Positions 11,617-21,485 of a DNA stretch of 64,000 nt are shown one piece after another. Within the stretch, counting starts at the first letter, position 1. Every line of letters begins with the position of its first letter. The stretch comes from Astragalus membranaceus (lineage: Eukaryota > Streptophyta > Magnoliopsida > Fabales > Fabaceae). The stretch covers positions 53,426,751-53,490,750 of the forward strand of contig CM076851.1 in NCBI GenBank assembly GCA_039519185.1, given 5' to 3'. Under the pieces are notes generated by a model that saw nothing but the letters and a program-made list of their open reading frames with translations, searched no databases and was not told the DNA's origin. Both the position numbers and the translations under genes were made by a program.

Positions 11617-14600
11617 ATGGCTTCGGAGAAAGAAAGGGATAATTTTTGTGTTCGTTTTACCGGTAAGAATTATGCTACTTAGGAATTTTAATTCAAGATG
11701 TATGTCAAAGGCAATGGATTATGGAATCACCTTGATGGTGTTTCTAAGGCACCGGAAGATAAAGTTGCCTTAGACGCGTGTGAAGTCAAAGATGCTCAGA
11801 TTATTTCTTGGATCCTCAGTACTATTGATCCTCAGATGATCAATAATCAGCGATCATTTTCAACTGCTCAAGAAATGTGGAATTATTTAAAGCGTATTTA
11901 CAACCAGGACAATATGGCCAAGCGTTTTCAATTAGAGTTAGAAATCGCAAATTACAAACAAGGTAATTTGTCAATTCAAGAATATTATTCTGGTTTTCTG
12001 AATTTATGGACAGAACACTCTGCTATTATCTATGCTGCTGTTCCCAAGCCGTCACTTTCGGCCGTCCAAGATGTTTATGATACTAGTAAACGGGATCAAT
12101 TTCTCATGAAACTTCGTCCGGAATTTGAGGCTGTTCGAGGTGCTTTGCTGAATAGGAACCCTGTTCCTTCCTTGGATATCTGTGTTGGTGAACTGCTTCG
12201 GGAAGAACAACGTCTCCATACTCAAGGAACCATGTCTCATTATCCCGTCCTTTCTGAACCTGTGACAGTTGCATATGCTGCACAAAATAGAGGCCCAAGC
12301 CATGATATGCGAAAAACTCAATGCTTCTCTTGTAAACAATTTGGTTGTCCTAAGAAGTTTTGCAATTACTGCAAGCAGCAGGGTCATATCATCTCTGCAT
12401 GTCCTACACGTCCTCCACGGCCGACTAAGCGTCCGGTGCAGTCATTCCATGCCACTACTAGCTCTACAGCTGGTCCTTCCACCACTGGTGTATCTAGCTT
12501 TGCCACTGGTCCTTCCACCACTAGTGCATCTGATGGTGGTGCTCCACAGCTTGAATTAATTCAACAAACGGTGCTATCTGCTCTTTCTGCCTTGGGCATT
12601 ACTGGTATGTCTTCTTTCATATTATGGTTACTTGACTCTGGTGCATCGAATCACATGACGGGTTCCTCTGAACTCTTGCACAATTTACGTTCTTATTTTG
12701 GTAATCAGAAAATTCAAATTGCCGATGGTAGTACCCTTCTTATAACTAATGTTGGTGACATAAATTCTAACTTTCAAAATGTGCTGGTAGCACCTGGGCT
12801 TGCCTCAAATTTATTGTCTGCTGGTCAATTAGTGGATGAAGGTTGTGATGTTAATCTTACTCAGGATGGTTGTCTTGTGCAGGAGTGGGTGTCGGGGAAG
12901 GTGATCGCGAAGGGGCCTAAAGTTGGACGAGTGTTTCCACTCCAGTTTATTCCAAATCATTTATCTCTTGCTTGTACTAGTGTTTTGAATGCATGTGAGG
13001 ATTGGCATAGGAAATTGGGCCATCCAAACTCTGTTGTTTTGTCTCACTTATTTAAGACTGGCTTGTTAGGTACTAAACTGATGGATTCTAGTGCCTCTAT
13101 TTCATGTTCTGTTTGCAAATTAGCTAAAAGTAAAACACTTCCTTTTCCGTCTGGTGCTCATCGTGCTCCTACTTGTTTTGAGATGATTCATAGTGATGTT
13201 TGGGGAATCTCACCTGTCGCTTCTCATGCTCACTATAAATATTTTGTCACCTTTATCGATGATTATAACCGTTTTACTTGGATTTATTTTCTTAAATCTA
13301 AATCTGAAGTGTTTTCTATGTTTAAGAAATTTCTGATGTATGTTGAAAATCAATTTCAAACCAGTATTAAAATTCTTCAGTCTGATTCTGGTGGTGAGTA
13401 TATGTCTCATGAGTTTCAGGTGTTCTTACAGCAAAAAGGTGTATTGTCTCAACGATCTTGTCCCAATACCCCTTAGCAAAATGGTGTTGCAGAACGTAAG
13501 AATTGTCACTTGTTGGATGTGACACGTACCTTACTTCTCCAGACTTCTGTTCCATCCAAATTTTGGGTGGAGGCTTTTTCCACAGCTGTTTTTTTGATCA
13601 TCCGTCTTCCTTCCACGGTGATTGGGTTTGATTCTCCTTACTTTCACCTTTTTAAAACTCAGCCTGATTACAGTAGTCTACATACTTTTGGGTGTGTATG
13701 TTTTGTTCATCTACCATCCACTGAAAGACATAAGCTTGGAGCACAATCTGTCCAATGTGCGTTTATGGGATATAGTCATTTTCATAAGGGTTTTGTGTGT
13801 TATGATGTCTCTAACCATCATTTTCGCATTTCTAGGAATGTGACATTTTTTGATAATCAGTTTATGTTTCCTTGCTCTTCTCCTGGTCTAAATGATATTG
13901 CTACACTTCCCCAATTTTCTACCCCACGTTCACCTATAGAATGTTTTACACCAGGACTCGTTCCCACTTCCCCTTCCGACGCTGATCCGCCACCTGATCC
14001 TAATCCTGTACCACCTGAACCACGGCGTTCTAGTATAACGTCTCGAGCACCTGATAGATATTCCCCAGACAGGTTTGCTTCCTCACATACTGCTTTAACT
14101 GCTTCTCTATCTGGCACATCTATTCCTACTTGTTACTCGCAGGCTGTTAAAGACGTGTCTTGGGTAAATGCCATGAATGAGGAACTTCAGACCCTTCAGG
14201 ACAATTTCACTTGGGATATTGTTCCTTGCCCTCCTGGTATCAAATCCATAGGCTGTAAATGGGTTTATTCTGTGAAATTGAATTCTGATGGATGTCTCAA
14301 TCGGTACAAGGCTCGATTGGTTGCTTTAGGCAACCAGCAGGAATATGGTATTGATTATGATGAGACATTTGCACCAGTTGCTAAAATGACTACTGTTAGA
14401 ATGGTGCTCTCTGTAGCTGCTTCTAATGGGTGGTCTCTCCACCAAATGGATGTGAAGAATGCATTTCTTCATGGCGACCTGACTGAAGATATTTATATGA
14501 CTCCCCCTCAGGGCCTATTCTCTTCATCTAAGGGGGTGTGCAAGCTCAAACGCTCTCTATATGGTTTGAAACAGGCGCCTAGAGCATGGTATGATAAATT

Positions 14601-15666
14601 CCGTTCCACTCTACATGGGTTCTCTTTTACTCAAAGTCAGTATGATTCGTCTTTGTTCATTCACCGCACATCTACGGGCATTGTTCCGCTCCTTCTTTAT
14701 GTTGATGATATGATCATTACTGGTTCTGATGCCGCATCCATACAGAAAGTTAAACAAAATCTTCAAGCCTCATTTCAAATGAAAGACCTTGGTCTTTTAC
14801 ATTAATTTCTTGGACTCGAGGTTCATTCTACCTCTAAGGGTATATTTCTCCATCAGCATAAGTATGCCACTGACCTTATTGCTATGGCTGGCTTCCAATC
14901 CGCTAATCCTGTGAATATTCCTCTTGAAGTTAATGTCAAATACCACTGTCACCAGGGTGAACTTTTACCTGATCCTTTATTGTATCGACATCTCGTGGGT
15001 AGTCTTAACTACTTGACCATTACACGACCCGACATTTCATTTGTTGTTCAGCAAGTAAGTCAGTTCATGCATTCTCCTCGTCATCTTCACTTTGCAGCGG
15101 TTTGTCGCATAATCCGCTACTTGAAAGGTAGCTCTCAACGGGGTTTATTCTTTCCTAGTGGGACCCCTATTAAGTTGATTGCCTACAGTGATGCTGATTG
15201 GGATGGGTGTCCTGACACTCGCCGCTTTGTCACTGGTTGGTGCATGTTTCTTGGTTCTTCGTTGATCTCATGGAAAAGTAAGAAGCAAGCAATAGTCTCT
15301 AAGTCCTCAACTGAATCGGAGTATCGTGCTATGTCTACGGCATGCTTCGAAATTCTGTGGCTTCGTGGTCTTTTGGATGAACTTGGATTTCCTCAAACCG
15401 AAACAACATCTCTCTATGCTGATAATACAAGTGCCATTCAGATTGTTGCAAATCCGGTTTTTCATGAGCATACTAAGCATATTGAAGTTGATTATCATGC
15501 TATTCGTGAAGCCTATGATAATCATGTTATATCCATCCCTCATATCAATACTAAGTTTCAAGTTGCAGATATTTTGACCAAAGCTGTTCTTTGTCCACGC
15601 CATAAGTTTCTTATCAGCAAATTGATGCTCCTTGATGACCCGCATCAATTTGAGGGGGGGATATGA
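11617..15666 (+). pseudogene. Copia gag-pol polyprotein with four in-frame stops
   Basis: From the ATG at 11617 one frame runs to 15666. Stops lie at 11680-11682 (TAG), 11689-11691 (TAA), 13474-13476 (TAG) and 14803-14805 (TAA). Domains in order are: UBN2-type gag; a CCHC knuckle (CNYCKQQGHIISAC); protease (WLLDSGASNHMTG); the pre-integrase zinc region (WHRKLGHPN...CSVCKLAKS); integrase (HSDVWG, FVTFIDDY, SDSGGEY and, after the third stop, NGVAERK); reverse transcriptase (LVALGNQQEYGIDYDETFAPVA and LLYVDDMII); and RNase H (YSDADW, STESEYRA, LYADNTSA, HTKHIEVDYH). No indel breaks the frame, so the decay is by point substitution. The final TGA uses the first bases of the 3' LTR. Confidence 0.93.
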
Positions 15667-15891
15667 ATAAGGAAATAAGGAAGTTTGTAAATAGTAGATT
15701 TATTTATATATGTATTCGGCCTAGGCCCGTTAGGTTTTCACATAGAATAGCCTCTTTAAACTCCTTAATGTTTGTATTCAAGGACCATCGAACTACAATC
15801 AATAAAACAGAACTACAGTTGCTCTGTAGTCGCAGACGTAGGCAAAGTTTGGCCGAACTGCGTGATCAATATCGTTTCTCCTGTTGTGACA
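15662..15891 (+). repeat. Copia 3' LTR
   Basis: This is a 230-bp copy of the 5' LTR. Its first dinucleotide is TA instead of TG (TATGAATAAGG), which would hinder integration if it were copied into new DNA ends. It ends TTGTGACA and is followed by the AAAGT duplication. Confidence 0.9.
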
Positions 15892-15896
15892 AAAGT

Positions 15897-17539
15897 GTGT
15901 CACTGTAAAGAGCTGGGATAACTGATAACATCAATTTAACTTGAATTTTTGAAATGGGGTGTTACCTGAAAGGATTGTTGTTGCTTCAAGCTTGAACTGA
16001 TGGTGGGGGATCCTTAAACTAATAAACTGAAAGTGTAAGTTCTGTTTGTAAACTGTTCACTTTGTTGTTTTGTATATAGTGGTTTTATTTCATTTGTGAT
16101 ACTCTGTCTTTGGGTTTTGTTGCTGATAATGATAAACGGATATGGGATTTGTAATGCTTGAGGGATTTAAACGACCCCATCCCCAAGTCTGGTTATGCTT
16201 TGAAGGTTGTATGATACAATTTTCATTTGAGCTTTGAAGTTACAAATGAAAATGCTATGTCTACATATCTAGTCACTTGAATATTTTTTTTTTCAATTTT
16301 TAATCCTTCATGTCATTTTCAGGTTAGGGTTCAGCTGACGGTTGTTCTCGTTGAGTTAGGCTTCACCTAAAAGACTTTGGTTTGCCTCCCTTTCTTCAGG
16401 TACTATTCGCATAAATTTCTGAAAAATTGGTTGTTGATTGTCATTGTATAATCTTGGTTAGCTTGTTGCTAGTAATAATAGTGGTTCAATTCTTAACATT
16501 GTTGATTTGGTTGATGGGTCAAGGCCGATTATAAGTATTTGAATTTGATACGTCTCTGTCCATATTAGGAAGTTCTCTTAGACGATAATATAACAAAGTC
16601 CAATGTCTTATCAGGATTTTATTATCAATTTTGGTTAAATATGGATCGAAAGTGAATGTCTGCAAATCGTCTGTCGAAGGAATATGTCGATGGAGTAGAA
16701 TATTTTGTTAACTTTGCTGTTCGACGATTGGGAACTTCTAGTAATATCAAATGTCCTTGTTTACGGAGTTGTTATGTAAACCCAGTTACTGCAGTTGAGT
16801 TGGCAGGACATTTAAGGGCCTATGGAATCGATCAAAGTTATACTTGTTGGACAATGCACGGTGAGGAAAGAGGTGAATCATCAAATATGAATAATAGTAT
16901 TGAGAGATGTGCACTGGTTGACACCGAAAAATATGCATTTGATGGCGACCAACTTGAAGAGATGAAAAAGGAGGTTGAAGATGATCTTAATGATTGTCCT
17001 CAAAGGTTTGAGAAGTTGATAACCGATGCAGCGACACCATTGTATGCGGGTTGTACTGAGTTCACAAAATTATTGGCTGTTATAAAGTTGTATAACTTGA
17101 AAACTTGCCACGGATGGACGGATAAGAGCTTTACGGAATTACTCGCACTATTGAAAGATATGTTGCCGAAGAATAATGTGCTCCCTTCTCGGACGTATGA
17201 TGCAAAACTAATGTTAGGCACGATTGGCCTGAACTATGAGAAGATACACACACGCTTGTCCCAATGATTGCATATTATTTCGGAATGAATATGCATTGTT
17301 AAAGTTGTGTCCTAAATGTAATGCATCGCGGTATAAGACGAAAGAATCTACTCCAGAAAAGGTGTTGTGGTATTTTCCTATAATTCCTAAATTTAGGCGC
17401 ATGTACCGTAGTTAAGAAGATGCAAAACACTTGACTTGGCATGAGGGTGAAAGGATTAAAGATGGCTTGCTACGACATTCGGTGGATTCTCCGCAATGGA
17501 AAAAAGTTGATATTGATTATTCTAATTTCGGGGGGGAAC
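15897..17539 (+). mobile_element. CACTA element, continuation with transposase start
   Basis: This is sequence to the right of the copia insertion. Apparent splice junctions (TTTTCAG near 16321, CTTCAG|GTAC near 16400) suggest non-coding leader exons upstream of the transposase ATG. The segment is cut off at 17540 by the Athila LTR. I join it to 10100-10814 by inference, because copia removal gives a continuous sequence and both parts are CACTA-type. Confidence 0.6.
16641..17539 (+). pseudogene. En/Spm (CACTA) TNP2-like transposase, N-terminal fragment
   Basis: This is the N-terminal part of a CACTA transposase, with the transposase-associated domain (SANRLSKEYVDGVEYFVNFA, then IKCPCLRSC, HLRAYGIDQSYTCW and HGE) and then the start of the TNP2 core (WTDKSFTELLALLKDMLP, LPSRTYDAKLMLG, GLNYEKIH). 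The ATG at 16641 gives the family's MDRK start, but the next codon is TGA (16653-16655) where Trp is expected. A frameshift at about 17255 shifts the frame so that PNDCILFRNEYA and CPKCNASRYK continue. A TAA lies at 17413-17415. The fragment ends at the Athila insertion, well before the catalytic core. Confidence 0.85.
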
Positions 17540-18916
17540 TGATAACTCACAGAAATGTGAGTTATTTGCATTCAGTCAAATGGGAATTATCTTGATCCAT
17601 AAGTAAATTATGCTTTAAATTGTAGTAGATATCTTCATATTAGACACTAATGAACTCATGGATGTTAATTATAATTTGGGCGCGCAAGTGAAAATTTTGT
17701 GGAATTTAATCTGTGTGCTCAGTGTGCAGGACATTCTTAAGTATTTCAGTGCTAAGGGAGGTGCTATGACGGGTGCCGCGACAGCATCGCTGCGATTAAT
17801 AGGATAGGAGCATAACTAGGCGAAGCGCCTCACTAAGCGCAGCAAAAAAGGAAACTTTATCTTCTAGCAAGCAAGGCGCCACCGTAAGCAAGAAGCTAGC
17901 GTGAATTCTAGGGTTTGTTATAACAAACCGAATGCAAAAGGCCCAAGAGGAGGCGCGCCGTGCTACCAAGGCCTATATATAGGCATCTACCCTAGTGAAT
18001 ACGACATGCAACATATACACAATTCCTTGGAGAGAAAAAGAGAACGAGTTCAGAGAACACGAGATCCCTTCGTCACCACCCAAACACCATACGCTCCATT
18101 CACTTCCACACTCCAATACAAGATCACCGTTAGCCAGTGCTATCAGTATCGCGAGAGCACCGCTAATTAGTAGTTGTGAAACGCCTTCATGCTCGTTGGT
18201 GTAACTCAGTCTCTAAGTGCTTTTACTATGTTGATGGATCTGTTTACGGTAACTTTGTGTTGTTTTATCATGTCTAAGCTCATCATGAGCTAAATCCTTG
18301 ATAGTCAAGACGATGGTGATATAAACATATTCTTTTAGAGTGCTTTAATGTGATTGATTTGTGATGCCTTATTAGCTTGTGTGTTTTCATTGTTATAAAC
18401 TCTTTTCGAACTTGATCACTTTGACTAGGGTAACGTGTTTTAACATTTGGAAGGAGTTAACTCACCGATTTCATAAGTTAATATGAAGTTAGGGCTGTAG
18501 TGTGAACTGAAACAAGCTTTTCAACCTACGTAATGAACCTAAATGGGTGCTTAGGAATAAGGAAACCTTGACGACATTACGCCTCATAGCGATAGGAATA
18601 TCCACTTTCATTCTACACACTGAGTGCTATCACAGCCTCAATCACAGCACTGCACCTATAAGTTTCGTTTATTGATCCTAGTCTTGACTATTACCATCTC
18701 TCGTACCTCTACTCGCTCATATCTTGTTGCTCTCCTCTACATTACGTTACTTGTTGCACAACAATTCCACTTGTTTATTTGGTTACATTTTACTCACCAA
18801 ATCAAACGCTATCCCAAAGACTTAGCAATTGAACATTAATCCTCGTGGGAACGATCTTTACTTATCACTTTATTACTTGTTAGACTGTGTATACTTGCAC
18901 ACGTTTTTGCACAACA
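17540..18916 (+). repeat. Athila-like 5' LTR
   Basis: It starts TGATAACTCACAG and ends TTGCACAACA four to six bases before the primer site. Near its start is an 8-bp hairpin, AACTCACA-GAAA-TGTGAGTT (17544-17563). The TATA-like CTATATATAGG lies at about 17971, followed by a leader rich in CACC and AGAGAA. No matching downstream LTR is found. Confidence 0.75.
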
Positions 18917-18922
18917 AGTTTG

Positions 18923-18940
18923 TGGCGCCGTTGCCGGGGA
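18923..18940 (+). promoter_or_regulatory. Primer-binding site, tRNA-Asp type
   Basis: TGGCGCCGTTGCCGGGGA matches the complement of the 3' end of plant tRNA-Asp, as used by Athila-type elements. It follows the LTR end by six bases. Confidence 0.85.
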
Positions 18941-19038
18941 TTAACGGATTTAATCACTAAGTCTTAAGTAGTATTTGTTTTAGTGAGCTTTTATTTTCTC
19001 ATCCTTTTCATTGTGAATTTCAGTTTTAAGAGAAGTGT

Positions 19039-20578
19039 ATGCGTAGAGCCCAACAGCCAGAGCATCACATAGACCCTGAAATTGAAAGAACAGTAAGGAG
19101 ATTGAGAAGAGAGGTTCGAGAAAGACTTGCAGCGTCAGAAGCAGAATCCATTCCAATGGCAGATCATGAAGATGAAGTTGTGGTGCTAACAAACATTGAA
19201 ATGGCCAATGACAGAGAGCGGCCAATGAGGGATTATGCTATATTTGATCACACCACCATGGAAACTGGTATTGTGACACCTGCCATCGGGGCTGCATCAT
19301 TCGAATTCAAGCCTATGATGTTTCAAATGTTGCAAACAGTAGGCCAATTCGCAGGAGGACCCACTGAAGACCCTCACTTGCATCTAAGACAGTTCCTCGA
19401 AGTCTGCAACAACTTTAAAACTCCCGGGGTAACATAGGACGCATTCAGGCTAAGGCTCTTCCCATACTCATTAAAGGACAGAGCAAAAGCTTGGCTGAAT
19501 TCCCTGGAGCCCAATTCAGTGGACAGCTGGAACAAGATGGCCGAGAAGTTCTTGGTAAAATATTTCCCTCCGGTCAAGAATGCAAGAATGAGAAACGACA
19601 TCACATCATTCAGGCAATAAGAAGAATCATTATATGTGGCCAGGGAGAGATTCAAGGATGTGCTCAGAAAATGCCCACATCATGGCATCCCCTTCGCGAT
19701 CCAGTTAGAGACATTCTACAATGGTTTGATTTCCCAATCAAGGCTGTTGCTGGATGCATCTGCAGGAGGAGCCATTCTGAATCACTCTTACAATGAAGCA
19801 TACGACTTGGTGGAGACTATAGCTGCAAACAGTTATCAATGGCCTACTGCCAGAGTCAGTGCTGCCAAGAAGGTAGCCGGAATCCATGAGGTGTCTGAAA
19901 TAACTGCAGTATCTGCACAAGTGGCCAGTCTAACCAACATGCTAAAAAGCCTGTGTACCACTCCTGCACCAGCCCCAGCTACCGTTGCTGCTGCCACAGC
20001 ACCGACAGAAAAGTCTAATACACCAAATTGTGTGTATTGCAATGGGGGACATTTGTTCGAAGAGTGCCCAGAGAACCCAGTCTCTGTCAACTATATTGGA
20101 AATTTTAGCAAGAACAACAACCCCAATTCCAACACATACAACCTAGGGTGGAGGAACCATCCCAACTTTTCATGGAAGGATCCAAATGCTGCTGCTAGTC
20201 AAGCCAAACCTGCTACACCATCAAGGATTCCCTGCACAGCCTGCTCCAAAAGCCAATGCTGACAACTCGTTAGCCGAGGCACTCAAAGCATTCATGAGTG
20301 AAACTAAAGCACAGTACCAAAGCCAAGGGGCTGCCATCAAGAACTTACAGAATCAAATTGGCCAAATTGCAACCGCAATTACAACTAGACCAAGTGGATC
20401 TTTGCCAAGCACCACTGAGCAGGCAAACCCAGCTGATAGTGAGAAAGTCAAGGCCATCACACTCAGAAGCGGCAAGGAAATTGCTACCTTGCCTACAATG
20501 GTTAATATAGGTGCTATCCCAGATGCTGTCAGCACTGGTGCAACACCTGTTGTTGAGAACTCTGATACCACTTCAGAA
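19039..20578 (+). pseudogene. Athila-like gag, broken, running into the gap
   Basis: Translation from 19039 gives a basic start, then the retrotransposon gag domain (DPHLHLRQFLEVCNNFK, LKDRAKAWLNSLEP, SWNKMAEKFLVKYFPP) and a CCHC-like knuckle (CVYCNGGHLFEEC near 20030-20070). In-frame stops lie at 19435-19437 (TAG) and 19618-19620 (TAA). A frameshift near 20220-20230 moves the reading to the frame that gives SLAEALKAFMSETKAQ and ITLRSGKE, typical of the linker between gag and protease. It ends at the assembly gap, so the protease is not seen. Confidence 0.85.
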
Positions 20579-21078
20579 NNNNNNNNNNNNNNNNNNNNNN
20601 NNNNNNNNNNNNNNNNNNNNNNNNNNNNNNNNNNNNNNNNNNNNNNNNNNNNNNNNNNNNNNNNNNNNNNNNNNNNNNNNNNNNNNNNNNNNNNNNNNNN
20701 NNNNNNNNNNNNNNNNNNNNNNNNNNNNNNNNNNNNNNNNNNNNNNNNNNNNNNNNNNNNNNNNNNNNNNNNNNNNNNNNNNNNNNNNNNNNNNNNNNNN
20801 NNNNNNNNNNNNNNNNNNNNNNNNNNNNNNNNNNNNNNNNNNNNNNNNNNNNNNNNNNNNNNNNNNNNNNNNNNNNNNNNNNNNNNNNNNNNNNNNNNNN
20901 NNNNNNNNNNNNNNNNNNNNNNNNNNNNNNNNNNNNNNNNNNNNNNNNNNNNNNNNNNNNNNNNNNNNNNNNNNNNNNNNNNNNNNNNNNNNNNNNNNNN
21001 NNNNNNNNNNNNNNNNNNNNNNNNNNNNNNNNNNNNNNNNNNNNNNNNNNNNNNNNNNNNNNNNNNNNNNNNNNNNNN
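20579..21078. other. Assembly gap of 500 N
   Basis: Exactly 500 unspecified bases. The round number suggests a placeholder, so the true distance may be different. Confidence 1.
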
Positions 21079-21470
21079 GCGGGTCGTAACCCCCGTCAAG
21101 CACTTTTTCTCTAAAAAACCCTTTTTTTTCTCCTTTCTTTCACATAAATAAGATTTTCACCAAGTATCTTTCAATGCATTTTTTTTAATAAGAAGTAGGG
21201 AGGCAAGATTAAAGTATTTTCAAACCAACACACTAAAACCATACTTTTAAATAAAGGTTCCCTCTCAGTAGAGAGGATGTGTGGGGTGCTCGTACCTTCC
21301 CCACGCATAACCGACCCCCGAACCCAAATCTTCAGTTTTCAAAGGCCAATCGCTTTCCAAAAAAGGTTTTCCTAATATTTTCCTAAATAAATATTGGTGG
21401 CGACTCCGTTGTTTTAAAGAAAGTTGTAAACGAGAACAGTTCTCTCACAAGGACTTTTTCGGGCGCAACA
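21079..21470 (+). repeat. Ogre/Tat-like LTR 3' end next to the gap
   Basis: The segment contains GGTGCTCGTACCTTCCCCACGC, CATAACCGACCCCCGAACCC and GGTGGCGACTCCGTTG, and ends TTTTTCGGGCGCAACA. From memory, this combination marks the 3' end of Ogre/Tat-type LTRs of legumes. It ends in CA at 21470, and Athila pol sequence begins immediately afterwards. I infer a nested Ogre-type insertion, mostly lost in the gap, but a chimeric join at the gap edge is possible. Confidence 0.5.
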
Positions 21471-21485
21471 CCCGTAATCATAGCT

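Larger units (their letters stand above)
10820..15891 (+). mobile_element. Complete Ty1/copia retrotransposon, dead
   Basis: Two 230-bp LTRs flank one polyprotein frame. The order protease, integrase, reverse transcriptase, RNase H is that of Ty1/copia. The element is bounded by the exact 5-bp duplication AAAGT at 10815-10819 and 15892-15896. A purine tract (TTTGAGGGGGGG) precedes the 3' LTR. It sits inside a CACTA element and is therefore younger than it. Four in-frame stops and no frameshift were found in the polyprotein. Confidence 0.93.
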
